From NCBI GenBank assembly GCA_902595555.1, contig CACJQM010000002.1:124001-188000 (forward strand): a stretch of DNA of 64,000 nt. The letters are read 5' to 3'. The DNA is from an uncultured Bacteroidota bacterium (GTDB lineage Bacteria; Bacteroidota; Bacteroidia; Flavobacteriales; Flavobacteriaceae). A model generated the notes under the pieces. The model saw only the letters and a list, made by a program, of their open reading frames with translations. It did no database searches and was not told the DNA's origin. A program made the position numbers and the translations under genes. Positions 44,052-52,347 of this stretch are shown in pieces. Position 1 is the stretch's first letter. Every line of letters begins with the position of its first letter.

Positions 44052-45125
44052 TTAATGTTCATGCTCTTCATTTGCGAATCCAAAATATAAAGCTGACAAA
44101 ATAGTAAAAATGTAGGCTTGTAAAAGCGCTACAAAAAGTTCAATAATCATTAATAAAAAGGCAAGAACAAATGAAAGTGAACTGCCAATCCAATTGTAAA
44201 ATATAAACATAAGCCCTATTATACTCATGATTACGATGTGACCCCCTTGCATATTAGCATATAATCGAATCATTAGGGTAAGTGGTTTTATAAAAACCCC
44301 CAAAAGTTCTATTGGTGCTAAAATAAGTCTGATGGGCTTAGGAACCCCCGGCATCCAAAAAATATGCGCCCAATAATTTTTATTGGCCGTGATATTTGTA
44401 ATAATAAAAGTAAGGAGAGCTAAAGAAAAGGTAATTGCAATATTTCCAGTAACATTAATTCCAATAGGGGTCAGACCTAATAAGTTTAAGAATAATACAA
44501 AAAAGAAAATGGTCAATAAAAAACTCATGTATTTCTTATAATTCTTCCCAATATTTGGTCTAGCAATTTCGTCTCTGACATATAAAACTACAGGTTCGAA
44601 AAATCTACCCATTCCTTTTGAAATCCCTTTATTGGTTTTATAAGATCTAGCCAAGCTTATGAATAACCATAACATGAATAATGCTGTAAAAATCATAACG
44701 ACAACGTTTTTGGTTATTGAAAAATCTATTGGTTTTTCATTCAATAATTTATTAGAGTCGTCGTAAATAAATGTTCCTTCACTATCAGTTTTATAGATTC
44801 TATTTTTATCATAATACATTCTATAGTAGTTTTCATTACTAGTGACTACTTTTTTACCGTGTTTGAATTCTGATGACATAAAAAACTTGAAGCCATTATC
44901 ATATAAGATAACTGGCAGAGGAATTTCTAAATAAACTTTTTTGTCATTCTCATTGGTGTAAGATGCAATACCAAAACTATGAGAATCTTTTAAGTGATGA
45001 GCAATATATTTTTTTATTTCTTCTTTTATGTTTCCTGTTTTATCAGGGTCTTTATCGAGTGAGTAGCCGTGAATGGATAGGCTAAAAATTAAGCTAAATG
45101 AAAGAAAAAATTTTGCAAAATTCAT
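44052..45125 (-). CDS. atpB: ATP synthase a subunit
   Basis: A 357-residue subunit a with an N-terminal signal-like extension and a periplasmic-looking region of about 130 residues, typical of Bacteroidota. The conserved membrane domain includes VRDEIARPNIG, GLTPIGINVTGNIA and the key arginine in LIRLYANMQGGHIV. It forms the proton half-channels beside the c ring. The gene follows AtpZ by 62 bases that contain a small hairpin. Confidence 0.96.
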   Translation of the reverse strand: MNFAKFFLSFSLIFSLSIHGYSLDKDPDKTGNIKEEIKKYIAHHLKDSHSFGIASYTNENDKKVYLEIPLPVILYDNGFKFFMSSEFKHGKKVVTSNENYYRMYYDKNRIYKTDSEGTFIYDDSNKLLNEKPIDFSITKNVVVMIFTALFMLWLFISLARSYKTNKGISKGMGRFFEPVVLYVRDEIARPNIGKNYKKYMSFLLTIFFFVLFLNLLGLTPIGINVTGNIAITFSLALLTFIITNITANKNYWAHIFWMPGVPKPIRLILAPIELLGVFIKPLTLMIRLYANMQGGHIVIMSIIGLMFIFYNWIGSSLSFVLAFLLMIIELFVALLQAYIFTILSALYFGFANEEHEH

Positions 45126-45135
45126 ATGAGAATAT

Positions 45136-45156
45136 CGGCAACAATTAACAATGCCG
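45136..45156 (-). promoter_or_regulatory. Small GC hairpin in atpZ-atpB gap
   Basis: CGGCA (45136-45140) and TGCCG (45152-45156) form a 5-bp GC-rich stem with an 11-base loop, ending 10 bases before the atpB start. In this AT-rich DNA it stands out. It could set transcript stability or translation between AtpZ and atpB, but it may be chance. Confidence 0.3.
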
Positions 45157-45187
45157 CAAAGTTAAGATATTAACTCAAAAAATAAAG

Positions 45188-45427
45188 CTATTTATTTAAT
45201 TTCTTTAACTGTTTATAAACAACAAAAAATGCAAGTGCAAAACCAATTAAAGACATAATTAGTGTAAAGTTTATTTCTAGATCGTAAAGAGAATCAATCC
45301 ATTTACCAATTCTTGAAAAAATGAATATAGTAATACCCATTTCAAAACTGATTACTGCAAATGTTGCTAATGTGCTAGGCCGTTTTTTCAGCTTCTGATT
45401 TTTTATCGTTGGCGCTTTCGCTTTCAA
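45188..45427 (-). CDS. AtpZ/AtpI-type small membrane protein
   Basis: A 79-residue protein with two helices (about residues 22-42 and 52-72). The N-terminal KKRPSTLATFAVISFEMGITI is the conserved lead of the AtpZ/AtpI group, which helps c-ring assembly or magnesium and calcium homeostasis at the ATP synthase. The only usable start that keeps this lead is the TTG at 45427, which places 53 bases inside the bactofilin gene. It precedes atpB, as expected. Confidence 0.82.
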   Translation of the reverse strand: MKAKAPTIKNQKLKKRPSTLATFAVISFEMGITIFIFSRIGKWIDSLYDLEINFTLIMSLIGFALAFFVVYKQLKKLNK

Positions 45428-45785
45428 CGGCTTTTAATTGCTTTCCAGTTTTCATAACAATTGTTGCGTCAACTTGAGCACCCTCTTCCACTGAAAGTTT
45501 AGCTGTAGTTATGTCTCCTTGAATATAAGATTCCGACATTAATGATAGGGTTTCAGATATTTGAATATGTCCGTTTATTGAACCTGAAACATCAGCGTTA
45601 GAGCAATTTAGTTTTCCCGAAATTTTACCCGAAGTTCCAACAACAACTTTACCAGTTGTCGTAATGTTTCCTTCAACAACACCGTCAATTCTAAAATCAG
45701 CTTTTGATACGATATCACCCACTATTTTCGTTGAAGATTCAATTACATCTACTGATGGGGATGAAAAAAATTTATTCTCTGCCAT
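45375..45785 (-). CDS. Bactofilin (polymer-forming cytoskeletal protein)
   Basis: A 136-residue bactofilin: a short N-terminal lead, then the right-handed beta-helix domain with repeated hydrophobic strands (STKIVGDIVSKADFRIDG, GVVEGNITT, GKISGKLNCSNADVSG). The acidic tail ends in KKSEAEKTA. It forms filaments that scaffold envelope machines. It stands between the SprE-like gene (3-base gap) and AtpZ, with a 53-base overlap at its 3' end. Confidence 0.93.
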   Translation of the reverse strand: MAENKFFSSPSVDVIESSTKIVGDIVSKADFRIDGVVEGNITTTGKVVVGTSGKISGKLNCSNADVSGSINGHIQISETLSLMSESYIQGDITTAKLSVEEGAQVDATIVMKTGKQLKAVESESANDKKSEAEKTA

Positions 45786-45788
45786 AAC

Positions 45789-48128
45789 TTAACTTTTTAG
45801 TTCGTCTAAAGTTTTAAAAACCAGCACATTAATGTACTGGGGGGTCGAAATTACAAAATATTTATTATTTGACAATGTTTTGTTTTTCTTAATTATTTCT
45901 TGCAATAAGGACTCGGCATCATTAAGTGAGCTTAAATCATAAATAGATAAAAAGTCTATATCCTTATTGTAATTTTCAACTTTATATTCATAATCAACTA
46001 AGCTTTTGACTTTTTCGTTTTTATTTAAAACAAAAAACAACACAAAAGAATCGTCTTCTATTGAAATTGATTTTTTATCTGATATGTTTTTTAAAAACTC
46101 TATTCTTGTTTTTAATTCAATTGATTTCTCAGGGAATATTTCTACTAATTCGTTAAGGGACTTTAAATATTGTTCAATTCCTTTTACTTTAGCTTGTAGC
46201 TCATTTTTTTTAAGATATAAGCTATAAAGCTCTGGTCTAGATCTAAGTTTAGGCAATATAGAATCAATTTTTGAAACAGCTCTATCAACTCTATTTTTAT
46301 CAACTAACATGTCAATGTTCTCAAAAAACTCTTCTAAGTTGAATTCTTTGTTAGCACCTGTTACTTCTTCATTTAAAATTTTTGCATAAATAGAATTGGG
46401 GTAATTATTAAGTATTAAGTTTTTAAGTTCTTTTGATTTTTCATTGTTTTTAAACTCAGGTGAACTGTATATTTTATACAAATAATATCTGCTCTGTAAA
46501 TAATCATTATTACTAACAATTTTTGGATCAACCTTTAACAAATTATTTTCTGATGTTAACAGGTCTTCGAAGTATTCGTACAAATAGAGACCTTTTTTAA
46601 AATAATTATAATTCTTAATCTTATTTAAACTGTCTTTTTGATACTTCATATAGGGGATTGATTTAGTATCAAAATTGTTAGTATCAAGTTTATTAGATTT
46701 TTTCTCGTTTGATCTATTGGAATTATTTTCAGAAATAAAAATATTTTGACTGATAACTCTCCAGTTTTCTATTCTATTTCTGTTCCCCCACAATCGTTTA
46801 AATTGCTTTTTGCCATTTTCAATTGCAGTTTTGTTATTAAAATAAAAAACACCTAAGCTCTTTTGGTTTGATGTTCTTTTATCCTTAGTTATTTCGAAGT
46901 TATTTTGAGCTGGTGATAAAACTTCTTTTAACTCATTTGAACCTAATGTGCTTAAATATAAAAGAGAGTCAATTAATTTATTTTGTTTTTCTAAATCTGC
47001 AATTGAATTTAATTTTTCTCTTTTTTTGTTTAGTATGAAAAAATCTTTTGTATTATTATCTGTAATGTTTAGTACTGAATCAAGATAATTGCTGGCATTT
47101 AGATAATCTTTTCTGTCAAAATTTACTTCAAAAAGCTTATTATAAACCTTAGACTTAAGATTTTTATCGTCATCCATTTGCTTCAAGGATCTCTTTAATT
47201 GAATCTCTGAATCATTATAATTACCCTTGTCATAAGAATTGAGAGCGTAATAGTAATTTATTTTTGATGATGCCATTAAATTTCTAGGTTGTCTCAACAT
47301 TCTATTAAAATAATCATCGTCAAGCTCTTGTTTTTTTAATAAGCTTAATTTCAATTTAGCATCTAAATAAATATCTGAAAAGTTGTTGGCTTTTGTATCT
47401 ATAGATTTTTGAAAGTATACAGAGGCTGAATCATTTTTATTTAAATTCATAAATGACTGAGCAATAATAAAATAAGATCTTCTGATCTGTTCTTGACTGC
47501 TTGAGTGCTTTACAGCTTTTTTCAATGACTTTATAAGGGCTGAATAATCCCCTTTTTTATAGTGAAGTTCAGACATTGAATCATATAATAATGATAAATT
47601 TCTTTTAGATATTTTATTGTCTTCTAGCTCTTTTTCTAAAGAAGATTTTGCTAATTCATACTGCTGAAGATTAATATAAATCAATGTTCTCCAATAAAAA
47701 GCCTCTAACCAAATATTTGATTTTATATCTTGTCTTAAAATATAATTGAATGCCTGAAGTGAAGAGATGTATCTTTTATCATAAAACCTAGACTTACCAA
47801 GTAATAAGTACGCATCATTAATATAATTACTAGTTGAATTTCTAGAGTCCCCCATTTTTTGAATAACTTTTATAGCTTTCTCCTCAGATTTTAAAAAGTT
47901 TTTTGTAGGATATTCAGGCAAGGAATTAGTAATGTTATTATCAACAATTACTGGTATTATATCCCAAAAATTATCTTTATATGAATTCCTAAGTTGATCT
48001 AATCCTTCATTTAAAAAAAGATCACCGTTATATAATATGTTGTATTTTGAACTAATAGACTTCATTGAATCACAAGAGGTGCTAAGAGCTAATGATAAGA
48101 TTAATAATATTTTATAATATCTAAACAT
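45789..48128 (-). CDS. sprE: SprE/PorW-like TPR lipoprotein (type IX secretion, gliding)
   Basis: A 779-residue lipoprotein (signal LSLALSTSCD, Cys about 19) with repeated tetratricopeptide-type helices across most of its length. The early sequence SKYNILYNGDLF is the hallmark I associate with SprE/PorW, a periplasmic lipoprotein needed for the type IX secretion system and gliding in Flavobacteriia. It heads the minus-strand block before the bactofilin and atp genes. The match is from memory of the motif and neighbourhood, so a profile search should confirm it. Confidence 0.8.
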   Translation of the reverse strand: MFRYYKILLILSLALSTSCDSMKSISSKYNILYNGDLFLNEGLDQLRNSYKDNFWDIIPVIVDNNITNSLPEYPTKNFLKSEEKAIKVIQKMGDSRNSTSNYINDAYLLLGKSRFYDKRYISSLQAFNYILRQDIKSNIWLEAFYWRTLIYINLQQYELAKSSLEKELEDNKISKRNLSLLYDSMSELHYKKGDYSALIKSLKKAVKHSSSQEQIRRSYFIIAQSFMNLNKNDSASVYFQKSIDTKANNFSDIYLDAKLKLSLLKKQELDDDYFNRMLRQPRNLMASSKINYYYALNSYDKGNYNDSEIQLKRSLKQMDDDKNLKSKVYNKLFEVNFDRKDYLNASNYLDSVLNITDNNTKDFFILNKKREKLNSIADLEKQNKLIDSLLYLSTLGSNELKEVLSPAQNNFEITKDKRTSNQKSLGVFYFNNKTAIENGKKQFKRLWGNRNRIENWRVISQNIFISENNSNRSNEKKSNKLDTNNFDTKSIPYMKYQKDSLNKIKNYNYFKKGLYLYEYFEDLLTSENNLLKVDPKIVSNNDYLQSRYYLYKIYSSPEFKNNEKSKELKNLILNNYPNSIYAKILNEEVTGANKEFNLEEFFENIDMLVDKNRVDRAVSKIDSILPKLRSRPELYSLYLKKNELQAKVKGIEQYLKSLNELVEIFPEKSIELKTRIEFLKNISDKKSISIEDDSFVLFFVLNKNEKVKSLVDYEYKVENYNKDIDFLSIYDLSSLNDAESLLQEIIKKNKTLSNNKYFVISTPQYINVLVFKTLDELKS

Positions 48129-48168
48129 TTTTCTATAAATCCATTATTTTCATAATATTGCATTCATA

Positions 48169-48456
48169 ATGGGGGGTAATACAAAAGTAACTTTAATTCT
48201 TGATGGGGAAAAAAATGATTTCTCGATGGATAGGGATGGTAATATCCTAGATGAGGGGCTAATAAATGGTTATGATATACCTCATTCTTGCCAAGGAGGT
48301 ATTTGCATGACCTGTCTCGGTAGAGTTATCGAAGGTAAAGCTGTTATGGATGATCCTGGTGTGCTTTCCGATGAGGAGCTTGATGAAGGTTTTATTTTAA
48401 CATGCATTTCTAAACCTGATTCTGAAGAAATCACTATTGATTTTGATGATGTTTAG
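48169..48456 (+). CDS. 2Fe-2S ferredoxin
   Basis: A 95-residue plant-type ferredoxin. The cluster ligands are C41, C46, C49 (C-x4-C-x2-C in SCQGGICMTC) and C79 (LTCIS). The context DPGVLSDEELDEGFILTC resembles the C-terminal ferredoxin domain of PaaE-type reductases, here as a stand-alone protein. It transfers electrons in the cytoplasm. The gene ends four bases inside the convergent glycosyltransferase gene. Confidence 0.93.
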   Translation: MGGNTKVTLILDGEKNDFSMDRDGNILDEGLINGYDIPHSCQGGICMTCLGRVIEGKAVMDDPGVLSDEELDEGFILTCISKPDSEEITIDFDDV

Positions 48457-49484
48457 TTTAATAAAATTTCATTCACTCTACCTAAAACTTCTTCAATACT
48501 AATAGTTCTCATTGCATTTTCATACCCTTTAATCATTTTGTTTCCATAAATAGAGTTTGGAACTAGTGGAAATTTTTCTCTATCAACACAAAATTGATTC
48601 TTGAGATCTGAATTAAAAGTTGTAAATCCTGTATATGGATGTGTTAATCCCCAAAGGGTTATTACAGGGACATTATATATTGATGCAATATGTCCATTAG
48701 CAGAATCCATTGAAATCATTAAATCCAAATTAGATATAAGAGCAAGTTCATTTTCAAAACCACGCAAATCATCACATGAATAAACATTTTTAAAAACGTT
48801 TGACCATCTTTTAATAGTCTCCATTTCTATTTTTCCAAAACCGAATAAGAAAACGGTGTGCTTTTCTTGGACATAAGAAACAATTTTTTGCATTAAATCT
48901 AGTGGATACATCTTAGCCTCGTGCTTAGCAAACGGTGCAATTCCTACTAATTTGTCTGAACCAATATTTATACTGTCTATATTAAAATTAAAAGTTTTTG
49001 AAGGTGGATAAATATGGTCTTTAGTTAAGTCAATAGAAAAACCTAGTTTATTAAAAACTTCCTGATATAAGAAATGTACCGGTGTAAGTGGTTTAAAAAT
49101 TTTGTTTTGGTTTCTTGTAAGGGCCTTTCTTTCTTTTCTTTTTTTATCAATTGCGGAAACTTTAATGAAAACCATCCTAAATAAAAATGAAAGAAGTTGT
49201 GTTCTTAAAACTGAATGAAGGTCCGCAATGCGTTTTGGCTTAAGTTTTTTTAAATCAAAAAAAAGCCTAATTATGCCAAAAAAACCTTTATGTCTTTTTT
49301 TTAGATCAAGCTCATATATTTCAACATTATTAAACTCAGAAAAAAAGGGTTTGAATTTAGGGCGTGTAACAAAAATGAATTTATTTTCAGGGTATTTTGT
49401 TCCTAGGGCTCTAATTATAGGAACTGTCATAACAACATCACCTAATGATGAAAATCTTAGAATTAATGTTTTACCATTAATCAT
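48453..49484 (-). CDS. Glycosyltransferase family 9 (heptosyltransferase-like)
   Basis: A 343-residue GT-B enzyme. The N-terminal LILRFSSLGDVVMTVPIIRAL is the hallmark of family 9 ADP-heptose:LPS heptosyltransferases. The second domain has VGIAPFAKHEAKMYPLDLM, SMDSANGHIASIYNVPVITLWG and THPYTGF, which bind the sugar nucleotide. It likely adds a heptose or similar sugar to the lipopolysaccharide core. It overlaps the end of the DUF4254 gene by eight bases. Confidence 0.92.
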   Translation of the reverse strand: MINGKTLILRFSSLGDVVMTVPIIRALGTKYPENKFIFVTRPKFKPFFSEFNNVEIYELDLKKRHKGFFGIIRLFFDLKKLKPKRIADLHSVLRTQLLSFLFRMVFIKVSAIDKKRKERKALTRNQNKIFKPLTPVHFLYQEVFNKLGFSIDLTKDHIYPPSKTFNFNIDSINIGSDKLVGIAPFAKHEAKMYPLDLMQKIVSYVQEKHTVFLFGFGKIEMETIKRWSNVFKNVYSCDDLRGFENELALISNLDLMISMDSANGHIASIYNVPVITLWGLTHPYTGFTTFNSDLKNQFCVDREKFPLVPNSIYGNKMIKGYENAMRTISIEEVLGRVNEILLN

Positions 49485-50088
49485 CTTTTGAGTATAGCTC
49501 TGGGTTTAATGAATCATCATTATACATTTTCATTTGTTTATACGTTGATATTATAACATTGCCTTTTGAAATATTTTCTAATAATTGATCTATTGCTTTG
49601 GAAAGATTTTTTCTTTGAATTAAAAGGCCTTCAAGCTTCGCAGAACATTTTTTTCTATGTTCATCAGAAGCTGATTTCCTATTAGCTTCTTCGCTCATGT
49701 GATAGATCTTGAGGGCAAGAATGGACAGTCTGTCAATTGCCCATGCAGGTGTTTCAGTATTCAATATTGCCAATTTTGATGGATTAGAATTCGTGTATTT
49801 TTCAAAGAAGTAATCATCAAGCTCTTCAACCATGTCAGTTCTGTCTTGGTTGCTTGAATCTATTCTTCTTTTTATTTTAAGAGCTTCATCAGGCCTGATA
49901 TCAGGAACTCTAATGATATCTTCAAGGTGCCACTGTACAGTGTCTATCCAACATTTGTCATAGATCATTTTTTCAAAAAAATTCGAATTATTATAAGGAT
50001 TGTTTTTGTTAGCGTCTACAAAATTCTGTAAATGATAATCGTCAATTACTTGTTGAAATATAGAGTTACAAGTTTTACTTATTGACAT
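49477..50088 (-). CDS. DUF4254 family protein
   Basis: A 203-residue soluble, mostly helical protein recognised as DUF4254, with YDKCWIDTVQWHLEDIIR and DEALKIKRRIDSSNQDR (in pieces) and the later DRLSILALKIYHM. The family is usually encoded beside a GT9 glycosyltransferase, as here, suggesting a role in lipopolysaccharide core synthesis; function is not established. The start is an ATG at 50088. Confidence 0.85.
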   Translation of the reverse strand: MSISKTCNSIFQQVIDDYHLQNFVDANKNNPYNNSNFFEKMIYDKCWIDTVQWHLEDIIRVPDIRPDEALKIKRRIDSSNQDRTDMVEELDDYFFEKYTNSNPSKLAILNTETPAWAIDRLSILALKIYHMSEEANRKSASDEHRKKCSAKLEGLLIQRKNLSKAIDQLLENISKGNVIISTYKQMKMYNDDSLNPELYSKDD

Positions 50089-50133
50089 TATAAATTATTT
50101 ATTTAAATATATAAACTATAATTAAAATTAAAC

Positions 50134-50141
50134 TAAATTTG
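50134..50141 (+). promoter_or_regulatory. Putative -7 element TAAATTTG
   Basis: TAAATTTG fits TAnnTTTG and ends 16 bases before the ATG at 50158. No clear TTG box is found at the normal spacing upstream. Confidence 0.3.
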
Positions 50142-50157
50142 TTGAGTAGAATTAATT

Positions 50158-50388
50158 ATGGAATTTAAAGACCTGTTTGAAGCTATCGAGTTTCTTTTTG
50201 TAGAAATTCTATTTATACCTTTTGATTTTATTCGCCTTGATATTTCAAATTGGTTTATTCAAAACGGCATTAATTTCAGCTTGATGATTGTTATATCTGC
50301 AGCCCTAGTTTACTGGACGCTTGAATTGATTAAATATGACAAAAAAGGAGATGAAAAAAAAGATGTCACAGCTCACTCCTTTTTATAA
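50158..50388 (+). CDS. Small membrane protein (possibly DUF6341)
   Basis: A 76-residue protein with an amphipathic N-terminus (MEFKDLFEAIEFLFVEILFIPFD), a hydrophobic helix (about residues 38-54) and a polar lysine-rich tail. Its beginning and length resemble a small Flavobacteriia family, possibly DUF6341, seen beside purD; I am not sure of the family. The end overlaps the convergent purD gene by six bases, and a terminator-like hairpin covers the junction. Confidence 0.7.
   Translation: MEFKDLFEAIEFLFVEILFIPFDFIRLDISNWFIQNGINFSLMIVISAALVYWTLELIKYDKKGDEKKDVTAHSFL
50342..50384. terminator. Bidirectional terminator-like hairpin
   Basis: AAAAAGGAG (50342-50350) and CTCCTTTTT (50376-50384) are perfect reverse complements, and both strands end the stem in a T run. 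The loop is 25 bases. It covers the 3' ends of the small membrane-protein gene and the convergent purD gene, so it could stop transcripts from both sides. Confidence 0.5.
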
Positions 50389-51654
50389 GTCAAATCCAAT
50401 ATCTTTTCGAAAAGTTTTACCTTCAAAATTTATTTTGCCAATATTATTATAAGACTTTTCCAATGCTTCTTTCATTGTTTTTCCAGATGAGACAACAGAG
50501 AGAACTCTACCTCCATTGGTCACAATATTATTATTTTTTAATGTGGTGCCAGCATGAAAAATGATTGAGTCCTTTACTTCATTCAATCCTGATATTTCGA
50601 AACCTTTTTTATAATCTTCAGGATAACCGCCTGAGGCTAACACAATATTGGTATAATAATCAGAATCAAATTCAAGATTTACTTTATCGAGGGTTTGATT
50701 CGTGCATGAGATTAGTATATCCATAAAATCATTCTTAATCCTAGGTAAGACAACTTGAGTTTCTGGATCACCCATTCTAACATTATATTCAATTACCTTG
50801 GGTTCGCCATCTACATTAATTAAACCAATGAATATGAATCCAACGTAGTCTATTTTTTCTGATATTAATCCGTGAATTGTAGGCTCAATTATTTGTTCCT
50901 TAATTTTATTTTTTAAATTTTCATCTAAAAAATCTACAGGTGAAATAGATCCCATTCCGCCAGTATTTAATCCTTTATCTCCTTCACCTATTCTTTTGTA
51001 ATCTTTAGCATAAGGGAGTATTTTATAATTCTTACCATCAAAAAGAACAAAACAAGACATTTCTGTTCCACTTAGAAATTCCTCAATTACAACCTTTTCA
51101 GAAGATTTCCCAAACTTTGACTTTAAAAGCATATCCTCTAAATTTAGGACTGCTTCATGGGAATCATTAACAATTATGACGCCTTTTCCAGCTGCTGGCC
51201 CGTCTGCCTTTAGAACATAAGGGGGGGTGTTTTCCTTAAGAAACCTAACACCTTGATCAAAGGTAGATTTGTCGAAAGATTTATACGATGCGGTAGGTAT
51301 ATTATACTTGGCCATAAAATTTTTGGCAAACTCCTTACTTCCCTCTAACATGGAACCCTTTTGTGATGGACCAATAACACAAACATTTTGAAGGGCAATG
51401 TCATTATGAATAAAATCATAGATCCCATTTATCAATGGAATTTCAGGCCCTACTAAAACAATATCAATTGAATTCGAGATAATCGATTTCTTGAGAGAAA
51501 CAAAGTCATTAATATCAACATCTACACAAGAGGATATTTTTGAGATACCTGCATTTGGATTAGTAACAAAAATTTTAATATCGTGGTTTGAATTAAATAT
51601 TTTCCAAGCGAAAGAATGTTCACGCGCACCTGATCCAATAATTAGTAAGTTCAT
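50383..51654 (-). CDS. purD: Phosphoribosylamine-glycine ligase
   Basis: A 423-residue ATP-grasp enzyme. It begins MNLLIIGSGAREHSFAW, has the conserved GPEIPL, the ATP-grasp loop VLKADGPAAGKGV and the metal-binding EYNVRMGDPETQ. It makes glycinamide ribonucleotide, step two of de novo purine synthesis. A promoter-like pair lies just upstream (51660-51692). Confidence 0.97.
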   Translation of the reverse strand: MNLLIIGSGAREHSFAWKIFNSNHDIKIFVTNPNAGISKISSCVDVDINDFVSLKKSIISNSIDIVLVGPEIPLINGIYDFIHNDIALQNVCVIGPSQKGSMLEGSKEFAKNFMAKYNIPTASYKSFDKSTFDQGVRFLKENTPPYVLKADGPAAGKGVIIVNDSHEAVLNLEDMLLKSKFGKSSEKVVIEEFLSGTEMSCFVLFDGKNYKILPYAKDYKRIGEGDKGLNTGGMGSISPVDFLDENLKNKIKEQIIEPTIHGLISEKIDYVGFIFIGLINVDGEPKVIEYNVRMGDPETQVVLPRIKNDFMDILISCTNQTLDKVNLEFDSDYYTNIVLASGGYPEDYKKGFEISGLNEVKDSIIFHAGTTLKNNNIVTNGGRVLSVVSSGKTMKEALEKSYNNIGKINFEGKTFRKDIGFDL

Positions 51655-51659
51655 ATAAA

Positions 51660-51692
51660 CAAAAATATAAGATTACAATGAATATTTGACAA
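51660..51692 (-). promoter_or_regulatory. Putative purD promoter TTG-N22-TATTTTTG
   Basis: On the minus strand TTG (51690-51692) is followed, 22 bases later, by TATTTTTG (51660-51667), and purD starts five bases after that. Both boxes fit the TTG-N17-23-TAnnTTTG consensus, and the transcript would be almost leaderless. Confidence 0.45.
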
Positions 51693-51841
51693 AATTGACT
51701 ACTTAATAATATTTCAGTGTTGAGCTTTTTGAAAAGCAAATATAAATGTTTGATATAAAAAATATTAGTTATAATTTCTTGATTATCAGTGTTTTAAAAA
51801 TAGGATACAAAAAAACGAACTATTTAAAAGTAAAATTTTTA

Positions 51842-51849
51842 TATATTTG
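51842..51849 (+). promoter_or_regulatory. Putative -7 element TATATTTG ahead of nusG-like gene
   Basis: TATATTTG fits TAnnTTTG and ends ten bases before the ATG at 51860, so an RNA leader would be only a few bases. No good TTG box is found upstream. The real promoter could lie elsewhere in the 51655-51859 gap, where I see no gene. Confidence 0.3.
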
Positions 51850-51859
51850 CATTCAAGTT

Positions 51860-52336
51860 ATGTGCTGGTTTGCTGCAAAAACAAAAATAAAAGGGGAGTT
51901 CAAGGCCAAAGATTTTTTTAATTCTGTTGGGGTCAATTCATATGTGCCTTCTTACTCAACCAGAAAAGTTTGGTCTGACCGAATCAAAAAAGTAACAGTT
52001 CCTGCTATCAGCGGATATGTATTTTTTGAACTACCCAAAATTGACTTTAATTTAGTCAATATGAACCCTTTTACTAAAAATGTTGTAAAAGGTATTGATG
52101 GATCACCAGCTAAAATAAAAGATGAAGAAATAGTCATATTAAAGAAGCACTTGAATGGAGAGGCTATAAGCAATGCTGTTGATTTACAAGAAGGGCAGAA
52201 AATAAAAGTAAATTCTGGTCCTTTTGTATTTAAAAAAGGGACTATTAACAAAATAAGCTGCAATAAAGTAATTATTAGTATTGAATCGATTAATATCAGT
52301 TTAGTTCTAAATAAGTCCTCTGTTGTTGCTGCGTAA
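51860..52336 (+). CDS. NusG-like (UpxY/RfaH-type) transcription antiterminator
   Basis: A 158-residue NusG paralog. The N-terminal NGN domain begins MCWFAAKTK, with FNSVGVNSYVPSYSTRKVW and ISGYVFFEL. A C-terminal KOW-like domain has DLQEGQKIKVNSGPFVFKKGTI. Its location directly upstream of polysaccharide export genes matches UpxY-type specialised antiterminators that promote elongation of capsule operons. The frame is open for 38 more codons upstream, but the NGN domain starts at the ATG at 51860. Confidence 0.88.
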   Translation: MCWFAAKTKIKGEFKAKDFFNSVGVNSYVPSYSTRKVWSDRIKKVTVPAISGYVFFELPKIDFNLVNMNPFTKNVVKGIDGSPAKIKDEEIVILKKHLNGEAISNAVDLQEGQKIKVNSGPFVFKKGTINKISCNKVIISIESINISLVLNKSSVVAA

Positions 52337-52347
52337 AATATTAAAAA

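Noticed and set aside
51746-51859. N-terminal extension of the NusG-like protein
   Set aside because: The NGN domain begins at the ATG at 51860 and the extension is AT-rich with no domain match; it is more likely leader DNA.
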